64,000 nucleotides of DNA, taken from assembly GCA_051453625.1 (NCBI GenBank), contig JBOZIK010000001.1, positions 195,385,089 to 195,449,088 on the forward strand, in the 5' to 3' direction. Within the stretch, counting starts at the first letter, position 1; each line of letters begins with the position of its first letter. This DNA is from Welwitschia mirabilis. Its lineage: Eukaryota > Gnetophyta > Gnetopsida > Welwitschiales. Shown here piece after piece: positions 36,020 through 48,330 of this stretch. Below the pieces are notes generated by a model. The model made no database searches. It was not told where the DNA came from and saw only the letters and a list, made by a program, of their open reading frames with translations. Both the position numbers and the translations under genes were made by a program.

Positions 36020-36520
36020 GAACTATGTAGGGTAGACTTACTTTTATTAAATTTCACCCTTTTGGAGTTTATCATAAAACTTAGTTAACATGTATCCTAT
36101 TTCCACATCTATCCTAAGATTCTTGATCTATAGGTTCATTTATTTTTCAACTAGTGCACAAAACACTTTTAGGAATCTAGGATCTATTTCATAACAAGTA
36201 CATGCAACAAATCTTACTGTAGTCATTAATGAAGGCAAAAAAATATTTTTGTTTATTTATGAATGAAATAGGTAGTGGTCCCCATAAATCACTATGAATT
36301 AGTTCAAGTTTTATTTTTCACTCTTCTTCTATTATCTGTAAGAAATGTGTTATGTTCAATTTTACTCTTCTAAAAAGCTTTGTAGACTAGCCATTTGATT
36401 TTTAATTTTGGAATTTATTTACTTACTTGATGCAATTTCTTTAAAACTTTCAAATTTATGTGTCCTAGCTTTTGATCCCATAATATCACTTTATTTATAT
36501 TAATAGCTGAAAATGCTTTA
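36020..36520 (-). pseudogene. Copia integrase core
   Basis: The minus strand reads ILWDQKLGHINLKVLKKLHQ (36430-36490), matching 'LWH.RLGH.....L..L'. KLELIHSDLWGPLPIS (36270-36312) matches 'LelvHsDicGP' with the first catalytic aspartate kept. FAFINDYSK (36205-36245) matches 'tFiDDySR' with one D changed to N. VFCALVEK and LRIDVEIGY match 'F..lve.q....lR.D.ggEy'. The identity is clear, but the gene is broken by stops. Confidence 0.9.
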
Positions 36521-37337
36521 TGATTTATTATTTTCACTTGTAAAAGGAAGATATTATTGTTGTTCAAAATAAAATTCAATCTTTAAAATGAGGAGATCAT
36601 AATTTGAGCCTTTGCAAAAATAATTATGTACTTAACATAATAATTTAACTTAGGAAAAATAAATAAAGTAGAAACAATTCAAAACAAAGCATAAATGAAT
36701 CTTATGGATCAAAATTCATGTGTACTAAAAGCACATGAATATCAAATCGATTAAATTAGCATATAATTTCATGAAAAATATTGCACATTATATTATCAAA
36801 GTATTACTTTACATAATAAAATAATTGTTTATTTAGCTATAGATAGAAGTGATATTCATGTAATTAGAACACATGACATATAATATACTTTAAGAACTAC
36901 ATGTGTAAAAAGCATAATTTCATGAGATTTTTGCCAACTAGTTGCAAAAAAAGATCATCTTAGAGTTTGACAACATTTTCTCTATTAGTGCATTTCTATA
37001 ATCACAGTTTTGAAAACACATGTGGTGGGGGTTACAATGGTGTTTAGAGGTGTTTAACAAGATGTGCAAGAGGTGCAATAATCAAAATAAGGTACAACAA
37101 GCAAGTGATAGTAAAATAATAACTAATGATCAAGAAGAATCTTAGATCATAGTAGTAAAAAGATGCTACAATAAATGTTAGTAAATAGTGGCTAGTAAAA
37201 AAAACCCTAGAATCCAGCTTATCAAAAATGTACTAATACTGATGAAGTACAAAATAGATGGCATGGATTTCATGAATATCATACTTCAGAATTATCAAAG
37301 TTAGAAATATTGATATGAATACTTCATGTCCATAATT
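36521..37337. other. AT-rich stretch with no recognised gene
   Basis: It lies between a minus-strand and a plus-strand copia remnant and probably contains parts of their termini. A more GC-rich patch occurs at 37019-37076. No motif is recognised. Confidence 0.4.
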
Positions 37338-38950
37338 CATATATATGTTTTTGACACTAATTTTTTTGAAAAAGCTCATATTCCTCTTCAACTCCCAAAG
37401 GAAGAAAGTGCTTGGAAGTCAATCAATACTAAGTTAATAGAAATTATGAGAAAATTTATGGCTTTATAGCATAAGGAGTTGGTAGATCACAATAAAACAA
37501 GCTATACAAACTTTATCACATTGGAAGATACATTCTACTAAAATAGTTATTTAGAGCTTATTAATCTCATAATAAGTATTAGTATCTCACATTATAAGAA
37601 ATTAAAGATGCAATAGTTGATTACATAAATGATTGATATTAAGGTAGAGACTACTAAAATTTACCTACACAATCAAGTTTGCATCCATTACATAAACTTG
37701 ATTAGATGTTGTTTGGATGATCCATCTTTATGTGGATACATTATATCACTGCATGATAATAGGAAACTATCATAAATGATCTTTGATAAACTTAGTAAAA
37801 ATATTATTAATGCCAAATATACCTCATCCTTTATAACTATATTTAAATATCACATTTTCATAGTAAATCATGCTCAAACAAGCAGTCTTCGAGAAAACAC
37901 ATTCCTAATGTTAAAGATTATGATAAAGCTCCTTAGAAACAATAATAAGATCTATCTCCTTAGTATCATTATTCTTAGGTGAAGAAGAAATCACACCAAA
38001 ACAATGCTACTTTGAAGAGGAACACATATCAGTGTTTACATTGTAGAAGATAAGGTCATATCATTAATTATTGTCAAATACCTTGGGATAAAATTCTAGT
38101 CATTCTTANNNNNNNNNNNNNNNNNNNNNNNNNNNNNNNNNNNNNNNNNNNNNNNNNNNNNNNNNNNNNNNNNNNNNNNNNNNNNNNNNNNNNNNNNNNN
38201 NNNNNNNNCATATATATGGTTTTGACACTAATTTTTTTAAGAAAGCTCAAATTCCTCTTCACCCCCCAAAGGAAGAAAGTGCTTAGAAGTCAATCAATAC
38301 TAAGTTAATAGAAATTATGAGAAAATTTATGGCTTCATAGCATAAGGATTTGGTAGATCACAATAAAACAAGCTATACAAACTTTATCACATTGGGAGAT
38401 ACATTCTAAAAGTATTAGTACCTCACATTATAAGAAATGAAAGATGCAATAGTTGATTGCATAAATGATTGATATTAAGGTAGAGACCACTAAAATTTAC
38501 CTACACAATCAAGTTTGCATCTGTTACATAAACTTGATTAGATGTTGTTTGGATGATCCATCTTTATGTGGCTACATTATGTCACTGCATGATAATAGGA
38601 AACTACCATAAATGATCTTTGATAAACTTAGTAAAAATATTATTAATGCCAAATATACCTAATCCTTTGAAGCTATATTTAAATATCAAATTTTCATAGT
38701 AAACCATGTTCAAACAAGTTGTCTTTGAGAAAACACATTCCTAATGTTAAAGATTATGATAAAGGTAAAGCTCCTTAGAAATAATAATAATATCTATCTC
38801 CTTAGTATTATTATTCTTAGGTGAAGAAGAGATCACATCAAAATAATTCTACTTCAAAGAGGAACACATATCAGTGTTTACATTATAGAAGATAAGGTCA
38901 TATCATTAATTATTGTCAAATACCTTGGGATAAAATTCTAGCCATTCTTA
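37338..38950 (+). repeat. Gap-flanking duplicate (about 750 bp each side)
   Basis: Left 37338-38108 and right 38209-38950 meet at a 100-N gap. The right copy lacks about 35 bases present near 37530-37570 and has about six extra near 38765, besides scattered substitutions. Such indels suit two haplotypes of one locus. Confidence 0.9.
37620..38108 (+). pseudogene. Copia gag with zinc knuckle (second version at 38460-38950)
   Basis: At 38033-38080 one frame reads QCLHCRR, stop, GHIINYCQIPWD. This is a complete C-x2-C-x4-H-x4-C zinc knuckle with one stop inside. The right-hand duplicate has the same stop plus a C-to-Y change, so the stop predates the split. The preceding sequence has a frame including MIFDKLSKNIINAKYTSSF, plausible for the gag middle region. 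Confidence 0.78.
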
Positions 38951-39059
38951 AGGTAAATGAAGTTATTGATGACTTTGGTTCTATGAATGATGCTAAATTA
39001 TATAAATTTAATTTCATGCTTCAAAGTCATGGATTTTGTGTGTATGAGTGGAAACATAC

Positions 39060-39180
39060 CTTATAAGGAATCTTGGATTCTTAATACTAGTGCAACTAGA
39101 CATATGACATATAGACATGACTATTTTGATGATTTCATAGCATAGCCTAGCCAAGTTTACTTGCTAGCTATAAACCACAA
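39060..39180 (+). pseudogene. Copia aspartic protease active-site region
   Basis: The frame reads ESWILNTSATRHMTYRHDYF then DDF, matching 'sWilDSGAtrHMt...d.F..f'. The catalytic D-S-G-A has become N-T-S-A. PSQVYLLAINHNVKG follows, matching 'vylaDn....vkG.G'. It lies downstream of the zinc knuckle, as expected. Confidence 0.85.
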
Positions 39181-39410
39181 TGTCAAGGGTTTGAATTCCT
39201 CCTTGCCTAAGATTCAAGTAAAAGTAAAAGAAAAGGAAAATCCAAATTATTCTATCTACTTTCAAAGAATCGAATGAGAAGCCATATGAGATGCAAATCT
39301 CATGTATGGTTTTATAGGATGACAGTAAACAAAACTTGTTAACTAGAATATAATGATATAGTTGTCCATTAATTGCCTTCTCTCTCATAGTAAATACTAT
39401 CTTACATTCT

Positions 39411-40060
39411 ATGTGTTACTCTTTGAAGTTACATCTTCTCTCCATTTCCACATTAGTTATAAAAGAATATTTAAATTTCTTGACAAATGATTTTATTGAT
39501 ATTTTTCATGCTTCTAATAACCTTATCATTAAAGGATACATAGGTGGAAAATTAATGTGTCTTCAAGGATGTATTGGTATGCATAAAATTTTCTACCATG
39601 TCTCGCAAGNNNNNNNNNNNNNNNNNNNNNNNNNNNNNNNNNNNNNNNNNNNNNNNNNNNNNNNNNNNNNNNNNNNNNNNNNNNNNNNNNNNNNNNNNNN
39701 NNNNNNNNNNNNNNNNNNNNNNNNNNNNNNNNNNNNNNNNNNNNNNNNNNNNNNNNNNNNNNNNNNNNNNNNNNNNNNNNNNNNNNNNNNNNNNNNNNNN
39801 NNNNNNNNNNNNNNNNNNNNNNNNNNNNNNNNNNNNNNNNNNNNNNNNNNNNNNNNNNNNNNNNNNNNNNNNNNNNNNNNNNNNNNNNNNNNNNNNNNTT
39901 TGCTGACAAAGGATTTCATTAATATTTTTCATGCTTCTAATAACCTTATCATTAAAGGATACATAGGTGGGAAATTGGTGTGTCTTCAAGGATGTATTGG
40001 TATGCATAAAATTTCCTACCATATCTCACAAGAATATATTTCACCATTTCTTCTATGACA
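39411..40060 (+). pseudogene. Copia protease-integrase linker, with gap-flanking duplicate
   Basis: The frame reads SLKLHLLSISTLVIKEYLNF (39420-39480), matching 'l..NLlSis.L...g..v.F'. IIKGYIGGKLMCLQ follows, matching 'i.kG...gkLy.l'. The 289-N gap (39610-39898) is flanked by about 131 bp present twice (39479-39609 and 39899-40031). Because this gap has an estimated size rather than 100 N, a real short duplication is slightly more possible here, but both copies still end at the gap edges. Confidence 0.65.
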
Positions 40061-40689
40061 TGCTTTCTTGGGTTATTTTAGTCTTCATTCTTTGAATGTA
40101 ATGCATGAAAAGGAACATTAAACTCTAACCTCCATTCCATGTGTTTTTTGTTAATGCAAAGCATGTATAATGGATAAGGAAACATAATAATTCTCTTATC
40201 CTAGTAAGTGGCACACTGATCAAAATTTTTTAATCATTTACAATGATTAATATGGTCTTACACTAATTCCTAAACTCTAAATATATCACTACTTTATATT
40301 ATTTATTAAATATTGTTTATATGTAGCTTGGGTGTTTTTTATAATATTAAAATCCCTTGATTTGAATATTTTTAATATTTTTAAAGTAAAAGTGAAAAAT
40401 AAAATTGGTGATAAAATTAAGAATTTCTATTGTAAAATAATGGTGAATACATGTTATTTTAATTCAATCACTTTCTTACTTCATAAGAAATTTATCATCT
40501 AAAAACCTGTCCTGGAATGTCTTGATAGAATGATATCATCAAATGATTCAATCAGATCATAAAGGATAAGGCACATTTAACAATTTGCTTTAATGTTTGT
40601 AAATCTATTTGTGGATTAAGTAATGAGTACCATAATTTATCTTAATAATCAGGTTAGTTATGATTCTGAAAACTGTGTATGATATTAAT

Positions 40690-40900
40690 AGAAGCCTATT
40701 CTAAACTGTCTGCATGGGTTTGAACTTAAGTGCTATGTATGTATTCCTAGTAAACATCATGGTAAGATTGATACAGATGATTATGTTCTCATATTTATGG
40801 GATATTTACCTATCCAAAAAGGATATCATGTATACATTCTTAAGTATCACAGCATCATCATCTCTTATGATGTCATCTTTTCTAAAGCTTCACAACATGA
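40690..40900 (+). pseudogene. Copia integrase C-terminal region
   Basis: One frame reads LKCYVCIPSKHHGKIDTDDY then VLIFMGYLPIQKGYHVYILK and IIISYDVIFS (40728-40890). It matches 'lk.FGc.ayvh....gKld.r...CiFvGY....KGYr.y.p.....vSrDV.F'. The frame is uninterrupted over more than 50 codons. The integrase catalytic core upstream (40060-40680) is not recognisable. Confidence 0.85.
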
Positions 40901-41035
40901 TTCTTAAATTAATTTTTCCAAGATATGTCGTTCTTCTCATCTTGTGTAAATTCTAAATGATTAATGTCCTATGGTTAATGAGGGGGATATGTATCTTCTA
41001 ATCTTAGTTTATTAGTTCCTTTAGCAAAATGTTTT

Positions 41036-41912
41036 ATTCATAATACAACCTAAAGGAATTGAAAACTTTCATGTGTCTAGCAAGTACAATATGATTTCAA
41101 CATTAATTCATTAGATTATTCTAGAAAGAATATTGATTACTTCAAAAGTAAAAACTAATAAACTTAAATTGAGCCCATTCTATAAGATGTTCATGATAAT
41201 TAAAAGAAAAAAAACTAAAACTAGGTAGATATTTCATGCATCTATTGATGATAACGACGAGCTTCATCTATATTTTAATGATAAACTATTGTTAGATTCA
41301 AGCCATAAAAGATGAATACTATGCACTTATGAAAATGGTATATGGAATTTAGTCCATAAAATTAAGGAACTTATACAACGTGAAGTCATTATACCAAAAC
41401 ACCATCCAATCATATGACAAATAGNNNNNNNNNNNNNNNNNNNNNNNNNNNNNNNNNNNNNNNNNNNNNNNNNNNNNNNNNNNNNNNNNNNNNNNNNNNN
41501 NNNNNNNNNNNNNNNNNNNNNNNNATTCATAATACAGCCTACAGGAATTGAAAACTTTCATGTGTCTAGCAAGTACAATATGATTTCAACATTAATTCAT
41601 TATATTATGCTAGAAAGAATATTGGTTACTTCAAAAAAAAAACTAATAAACTTAAATGGAGCCCATTCTATAAGATGTTCATGATAATTAAAAGGAAAAA
41701 AACTAAAACTAGGTAGATATTTCATGCATCTATTGATGATGATGACGAGCTTCATCTATATTTTAATGGTAAACTATTGTTAGATTCAAGCCATAAAAGA
41801 TGAATGTGATGCACTTATGAAAATGGTACATGGAATTTAGTCCATAAAATTAAGGAAATTATACAACGTGAAGTCAGTATACCAAAACACCATCCAATCA
41901 TATGATAAATAG
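41036..41912 (+). repeat. Gap-flanking duplicate (about 389 bp each side) with the RT start
   Basis: Left 41036-41424 and right 41525-41912 meet at a 100-N gap with few differences. Both include a frame reading IQAIKDEYYALMKMVYGI (41293-41348), matching the 'W..Am.dE..aL..n.tW.lv' start of copia RT. Nothing of RT remains after 41912. Confidence 0.88.
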
Positions 41913-43768
41913 TTAACATTCAAATAGATTCACTTGAAAAGTTTTAAAACTTTTAATCTAAGATAGGATTGACTTTTAATTAATGAAACTAATTTTTTAT
42001 AGATATTGGTTTTATTTGACTTTCAAAGTTACTAAGAAAAAATTTCTTGATTCTCGTACTATAAGATGTATAGTACAACTTTACCTAGTACTAGACGATG
42101 TGTAGTACAATATTTCCTAGAATTACATGATGTTTAATGTATGAATTCTAAAATCTAATTCCTTTTGTATTTGGTATTTTCCTTACATGGTAACTCATTT
42201 TTAATAGGTTTTATTTGTAGGCCACATTCCTAAATTTTTGCTTTAAGCACTCTAGTTTCTATGAAAAAGAGCATATTCCCATGTTATAGGGAAATTACTA
42301 GGGCATGAATAAGTCACACTATGGTACTATACATAGGGAAATGGAAAACCATAATAGAAACTTAGTTAGGTATGCTTACATATAAAAGTAATTTTAAAAG
42401 TCAAAATAAATGACAAAAAAATAAAATATCATTTTCTAAAATTTTGTCTTACTTGTTTTGCTCATTTTCTTACTCGGTACTTTTTTGCATTTGATATCAG
42501 AGCAATTTTACTCTTATAAAAAATAAAATGAATAAAAAATAAAAATATATAAAAATAACTCTAAAGATCATTTATAACTTAGATGAATTATAAAGAGATT
42601 TAAAGTATTCAAAACTAACTTAATTCATTGTTATGAAAAAATCATTTCTTTTGAAAAGTTTACTACTCAAAATAATGTAAAACCAATGAGTCATTAAATA
42701 GTCTTATTCCATTTTATACAAATTATACATTAGGTTAAGGTTAAAAGATATTACTTCAAACACCTCATTCTTATAGAAAACATTTGAGATTAATATATTT
42801 TCACTAAATTTCAATGTATTTGACTTAAAAGGCAAATCTTAGTGGGCTTGAAATGAGTTATAAAAGTGATGTAACATATAAATTATACTATAAATTAATA
42901 GTTAATTAATCAAAAAGAACATATAAATGTTTATTCTATCAAAGAAAAACCTAGTTTAGTTCATAATATTTTGACTATAAAAAAAAAAAAGAGAGAAGAG
43001 AGAAGTAAGAAAAAAACTTAATAAATGGACCTAGAATTTTTTAAAACATTAAAAGTAATTATAATATATCTATTTGCATGTCACTTAATTTATTGTAGTA
43101 AAATATCATTAAAAAATTCCTCAGAATCAAATTTTCAAGATCAAATGAGATCAATTAGAAAAATTAGAAAACATACCATCTATAAAAATCTACAAAAAAC
43201 ATAGTCAACTCTATCTTCACTAAGAATATTAAAAAACATAGAGAACATGAGTAGACTTAGATTTCATATTATAAAATTACTCAAAAAATACTACAAGATT
43301 AAATATTAAGTTTCTAAATATATATTAACCATGATAGAAAAATTTACTTTGCAAAACTAGAAAAATTAAAATATCATAAATTCAGAAAAAATAAAGTAAA
43401 ACTACAACTAAATTATAAACAGTTAAAAATGGGATTTTAGAGGCCAAATTAGGGTTTTTAATAAATATACATAAATGTTTCTAAATTAATAAAATAATTT
43501 TCTAAAAGGTTTTAGAGTAATAGGACTTACAAAAAAAAAATTATGGTCAAAACAAGCATTAAAGTTCACTATTTTTACTTCAATTGATAAAGGGAAAAAG
43601 GTAACAAACTAATGCAAAAATAAATATTCTAAATTTATTTTTAAATAAATTATAAATTAAAATTCTAAATCTATGCTATTAGAAAAAAGATAATAGGAAT
43701 TCAAAACTTAATTCTTAAGAATAAAGGTTGAAATTGTGAGAGAATGATATTAGAAAAAATAAGAAGAA
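41913..43768 (+). other. LTR-like and leader-like sequence with a primer-binding-site remnant
   Basis: The stretch ends one LTR-like block at 42490 with tgatatcagagc (42492-42503), one base from the plant copia primer-binding site tggtatcagagc, complementary to initiator methionine tRNA. The sequence after it up to 43768 shows no gag motif. It is probably a solo or truncated plus-strand copia LTR with leader. Confidence 0.5.
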
Positions 43769-46412
43769 TGGAGGAAATAAGAGAATAGAGGAATAAAACA
43801 CATGAGTTTTTTGACATAAAGTCACTAACCATAAAATATTATAGAATTATATAATAGTTACTAAATGTATGACAATCCTAGGATTCACTAAAATATACAA
43901 CATGCTATAAAGGATCTAGTTTTATTAAAGTGAATGCATGATTAAAATGAACATATCAAATAAAAATAAGCATAAAAACATAAGGGAAAAGAAGACTTAT
44001 TGATTTTGGATGCAATAACATCCATTTTCATTAGTTTTTAATTCAAATTCTTATAAGATCTAATGATTTATCTTCCTCTTGTACTACTTAATCATGTATA
44101 GTTTACCACCCTAAAATGTCTTCCAAATGAATGAAAATATGAGAAATGGAGATAGAAAATGGATTGTAAGAGGATGTGGAAGGATGAGAATAAATGCATA
44201 ATTCAGTAATGAATGAAAATTAAAAATAAATAGGGCCTTCAAAGCTAGTATAGAAAGAAGATAAAATTGAAAGAGAAGAAATGAGGAAGATATATGTGTC
44301 AAGAACTCCTTTCAATGTATAATGAAACATGAGAATGACATAAAATAAGTTTTGTAGCTTTTATAAGGCTTAGATATTTGATTTGAATTTAATGGAAGTT
44401 TCTATAGATGCACTTGGGTCAATTTCAGATAAGGTAGATGCCACAATGTTCAAGGTTTTACATGTAATTCATGTTTGGAAAGGATACATAGTTACATGGT
44501 GCTTCTATAGCAGAATACACTAAGACATGTAGCTGCAGCATCACAAGTAGTTACCATAATAACTACCAAAACTCTAAATACATGATTTGGCTTAATTATA
44601 ATCTTACAACTGGTATTATATGAGATCATTAAATCTAATTAAAAAATTATAATAAATAACTAAGTTATAGCTCTTAAAATGCAAATTTCCAATCTACTGA
44701 TATTCTGATAGCTCTGATATGCTCTAACTTCATGCATCTAGTGTCAAAATGAGTTATAATCATCACATAATAAGTAAAGAGAATATGATAATGGAAAAAT
44801 TACTATGAGTTATTTCTAGAGAAAATAGGTTAAAATAGTTCTCCATGCTCTACACCTCTACCTTAAATTTTGACCTTCTTATCATAAGCATTACAATTCA
44901 CCTGGAAAAGGATGAAAATGCATTATTTTGAATTCATCAAATCTCTATTGCTCTTGTCTCCTAAAAAGTATAGAAATACCTCTAAGTGTAATATTCTAGC
45001 TTTAAAATAATGAAAAATTATAACTTTTAATACCTTATTTTATCAAAGTTTTAGGCTTTGTCACATCTCCAACTAGTATTCTTGTATGTCTCATATAAGG
45101 AATGATGATAAGAGGAATGATGCCTCCTACTAGTTTAGATGTTTTCCTATAGTGTATGATATTAGACNNNNNNNNNNNNNNNNNNNNNNNNNNNNNNNNN
45201 NNNNNNNNNNNNNNNNNNNNNNNNNNNNNNNNNNNNNNNNNNNNNNNNNNNNNNNNNNNNNNNNNNNGTAAATAGAATATGATAATTGAAAAATTACTAT
45301 GAGTAATTTCTATAGAAAATAGGTTAAAATAATTCTCCATGCTCTACACCTCTACCTTAGATTTTGACCTTCTTATCATAAGCATTACAATTCACCTGGA
45401 AATGGATGAAAATGCATTATTTTGAACTCATCAAATCTCTATTACTCTTGTCTCCTAAAAAGTATAGTAATACCTCTAAGTGTAATATTCTAGCTTTAAA
45501 ATAATGAAAATTTATAACTTTTAATACTTTACTTTATCAAAGTTTTAGGCTTTGTCACATCTTCAACTAGTATCCTTGTATGCCTCATATAAGTAATGAT
45601 GATAAGAGGAATAATGCCTCCTACTAATTTAGATGTTTTCCTATAGTATATGATATTAGACCTATTATTAAAGTACCTAATGATATTCATCATTACACCT
45701 AATGGTAAGGAATTGCATCATTTACCCTTTCCTACACACTACTAATCTCAATCTTCGTAGCTTTGTGTTAGTGGTTATAGTTTTACAGGTTGATCCCATA
45801 AATTAAAAACAACATGTAGAAGTAATAGTACTAGCATTAGTGATAAAAATAGCCAACCTAATAATATGTTTAATATGATATAATGAATATAATACAAAGA
45901 CATTAGATATTTCAACCTTTTCATTCATTATTCTAAAAAAATCGAGTAAGAATTTTATTGATTTTATTAATCTATAAATTATTAAAAAACATGAACACAA
46001 GCTAGAAAATATAAAGCACACACAAAATATCATATCATAATATATTGTTATAACAAGATAGTAAATCACACAAATTTCATGCATGAAAAACATACATTGA
46101 GATACATAAAGAATGATTAAGTCTTACATACATAAAATATTGATATAGAGAGAAGTACCTTAAAACCTAAGTAAAAACTAGATATATACCCCTCATCTAA
46201 GATTAAAAATATATAATTTATTAAAATAAAAAGAAAATTAAGAATAGAAATGAAGGGTTTTCATTTCTTTTTCAATTGATAAATTTTAGAAAATAAATAG
46301 GAGTAGATTTTCCCCAAAGCTCATAGCCCTCTTAAACGTAACTACATGAGACTATAGCTCTTATTTCATCATTCATAAAGTATCAATAGTTTTAAGCTTT
46401 ATTAAGATAAAA
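43769..46412 (-). mobile_element. Athila-type 3' LTR, minus strand
   Basis: It aligns by eye with 57282-59561 along its length. Shared blocks are 'acacatga...cactaa', 'aacataagg', 'gtttaccaccct', 'tagttaccataat', 'tcatataagtaatgatgataagag' and 'aaagctcatag.cct'. Read on the minus strand, it follows the integrase C terminus at 46.5 kb after a purine-rich tract (AAAGAATGAAAAGAG, near 46434-46450). That is the expected polypurine tract and 3' LTR order. A gap-flanking overlap (44774-45167 and 45268-45661) inflates it by about 490 bases including Ns; the true length is near 2.15 kb. TG/CA ends are approximate. Confidence 0.75.
44774..45661 (+). repeat. Gap-flanking duplicate (394 bp each side)
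   Basis: Left 44774-45167 and right 45268-45661 have equal length and about 4-5% differences, and meet exactly at a 100-N gap inside the LTR. Confidence 0.9.
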
Positions 46413-46519
46413 AGAAAAAATAAAAAATTTTAGCTCTTTTCATTCTTTAGATTTTTTCACATTTACGCCCAAACTATGATCAAATTAGATCTCAACTAAA
46501 TTTAAATTTTAATTAGTAA

Positions 46520-47500
46520 GTAATTTGATTTTAAATCCATTTAGTCTTTGAATTATACCAACTTTTAAATCATGAATGTCAACTATGTCAAAAGGACATA
46601 CATGAACAACATCAAATATTCTTCCTATTTAAATTTGGTTTTTCTAGAAAATAAATAAAAAGATGAATTAAAAACAAAATTTTATTTCATACTTAAAAAT
46701 TTTTCCTAAGAATGATCTGATCATGATAATATTTCATTTTCTTTTTATAAAGAAATTGGTTATTAGAAGTATTTAATATAATTCAATATGGTTTACTAAA
46801 TCAATTCATTTTGTTTTCCACATATTTTTTAAGATCAAGATTAAATCTATGAATAACATCAAAATCTTGGTATTCTATCTCACTAGGTAAGAAGCATTCT
46901 TTACCAAAAACATGTTTATAGGAGTTTATGCTAATGGGTTTTGTGAAATCTATATGATAAGTTCATAATGTATCAAATAGCTTTAAATAACAATCTTTTC
47001 TATTTGTAGTAACTCTTTTCTAAAGAATTCGAGTAATCTCACAATTATTACTTCTACTTAGTCATTGATTTAAGGATGCTAAAAAGTAGCTGCTTTATGA
47101 GTGACTCAATATTTTAAATTGAAGTTTCTAAATATTTTATTATAGAAATGTTTTTTTAATCACTAATGATTACTTTGGATGATCAAAATTTAATGGGTCT
47201 TAATCTTTTAAGAATTTAATAATAGTCTTAGCATTACAATCTCTAGAAGCTTTGACTTCTATCATTTACTAATATAATCCACATAAATCAAAATGTAAAC
47301 ATTATTAAAGAAGGATGTGACTAGTTCAATAAAGTCTAACACTTAAACATGAAAAAGTTTACAAATAGGTTCAAGGGCCATTTTCTTTCTTTTACTAATA
47401 TTATTCATTCTTTGGCATTTATTATAAAAGTTACAAAATTCATTAGCATAGCTTTTAAGACTTTAGATACAATTTTTTCTACTAAAATAACCACTACACA
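46520..47500 (-). pseudogene. Athila-type integrase (truncated element)
   Basis: Minus-strand order: NEFCNFYNKCQRMNNISKRK (47385-47450), matching the zinc-binding 'C..C..CQR.GniS.R' with partial loss; VLDFIELV and NNVYILIYVDYISK (47270-47345), matching 'gIDFmGpf......YIlVavDYvSKW'; HVFGKECFLPSEIEYQDF (46858-46925), matching 'rLVyGKaChLPvEiEh.a'; and VHVCPFDIVDIHDLK with QRLNGFKIKLL (46520-46640), matching 'v.nvfpyGaVEi.d' and 'F.VNGqRlk'. Athila integrases have exactly this set. It is broken by stops. Confidence 0.9.
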
Positions 47501-47894
47501 CACTGTTGTCATAAAATTTTAAAATACTAGCCATTTCATTCTTAGGTACACATATTCAGAAGACTTGGTTAACATGATATTTAAACAATAGTGGTAGTTC
47601 TCATAAGAATTNNNNNNNNNNNNNNNNNNNNNNNNNNNNNNNNNNNNNNNNNNNNNNNNNNNNNNNNNNNNNNNNNNNNNNNNNNNNNNNNNNNNNNNNN
47701 NNNNNNNNNNNCAATAGTGGTAGTTCTCATAAGAATTTATATTATTGAGATAGAATTTTATTTTACTCATAGTAATACATATTTCTAGGGAGTGTATCAT
47801 AGGTTTTGAAATTTGCAATGTCAACATACCAAGGTAGAACACTAACAGCAAATATATTTTATATGGAAAACTTACATTAATTTTGATTAAATCA

Positions 47895-48290
47895 CCAAGT
47901 ATGGAAAGAAAAGATAAATGACTGATAATAGGATTTTGCTTTCCTATTCTATCTTTAAGGGTGATATCAAATCCTTACATAAATAAATCCCAATACATGA
48001 GGCGAGGTTTAGTTAAGGGCTTAGTTAAATTATATTTTAAAGCAACATGATTAATAAATATAATCAAAAAATAACCAATAAGATAGTTGTGAAATTTTCT
48101 AAGAGAAAAGATACTAGCTAACATTTCCTTTTTAGTAGTAAAATAGTTAGTTACATATCATGTAAATTTTTACTAGTATAAGAAATAACATTGGATTTAC
48201 AGTCAACATTTTGGCCTAAGAATGCATCTACTATGAAATCACTTGCATCATTCATTACTTTAAAAGAGAAATACCAATTAGGAGATTTAA
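47895..48290 (-). pseudogene. Athila-type RNase H (truncated element)
   Basis: The minus strand reads FKVMNDASDFIVDAFLGQNV (48202-48285), matching 'Fe.mcDASdyavGavLGQr' with the catalytic aspartate kept. VISYTSKNLHDM, two stops and then NYFTTKKEMLA match 'iyYaSktLn.aq.NYtTTEKElLA'. FHNYLIGY, NHVALKY and KPRLMYWDLFM (about 47950-48080) match 'frsYL.G', 'dHaALKyl' and 'PRLiRWiLLlqeFd'. This is a nearly complete domain. Confidence 0.92.
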
Positions 48291-48330
48291 GAATAGGTGA
48301 AGATAAGACAAGTTACTTAAGTTTTTAAAA

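Larger units (their letters stand above)
32150..36520 (-). mobile_element. Decayed Ty1/copia retrotransposon, minus strand
   Basis: Integrase (36.5-36.0 kb), a tandemly duplicated integrase tail (35.99-35.22 kb), RT (34.5-33.0 kb) and RNase H (32.66-32.24 kb) lie in order on the minus strand. No gag or protease is recognised above 36520. Two gap-flanking overlaps (917/915 bp and 147/140 bp) inflate its length, and the RT tail with RNase H appears twice because of the first. Confidence 0.9.
37338..41912 (+). mobile_element. Decayed Ty1/copia retrotransposon, plus strand (5' two thirds)
   Basis: Gag with zinc knuckle, protease, pre-integrase, integrase tail and the first RT residues follow in copia order. 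The rest of RT and RNase H are absent after 41912. Three gap-flanking duplications (771/742 bp, about 131/133 bp, 389/388 bp) inflate it. It is a different insertion from the copia element at 17-22 kb, as its motif wording differs. Confidence 0.85.

Noticed and set aside
35379-37982. Plus-strand frames at 35379-35561 and 37776-37982 as host genes
   Set aside because: The first is antisense to the duplicated copia integrase tail. The second is part of a copia gag upstream of its zinc knuckle.
44111-46093. Hydrophobic minus-strand frames at 44111-44302 and 45803-46093 as possible small membrane proteins or envelope remnants
   Set aside because: They lie inside the Athila LTR, far beyond integrase. 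AT-rich DNA yields F-, I- and L-rich frames by chance, and the sister LTR at 57.3-59.6 kb does not keep them.
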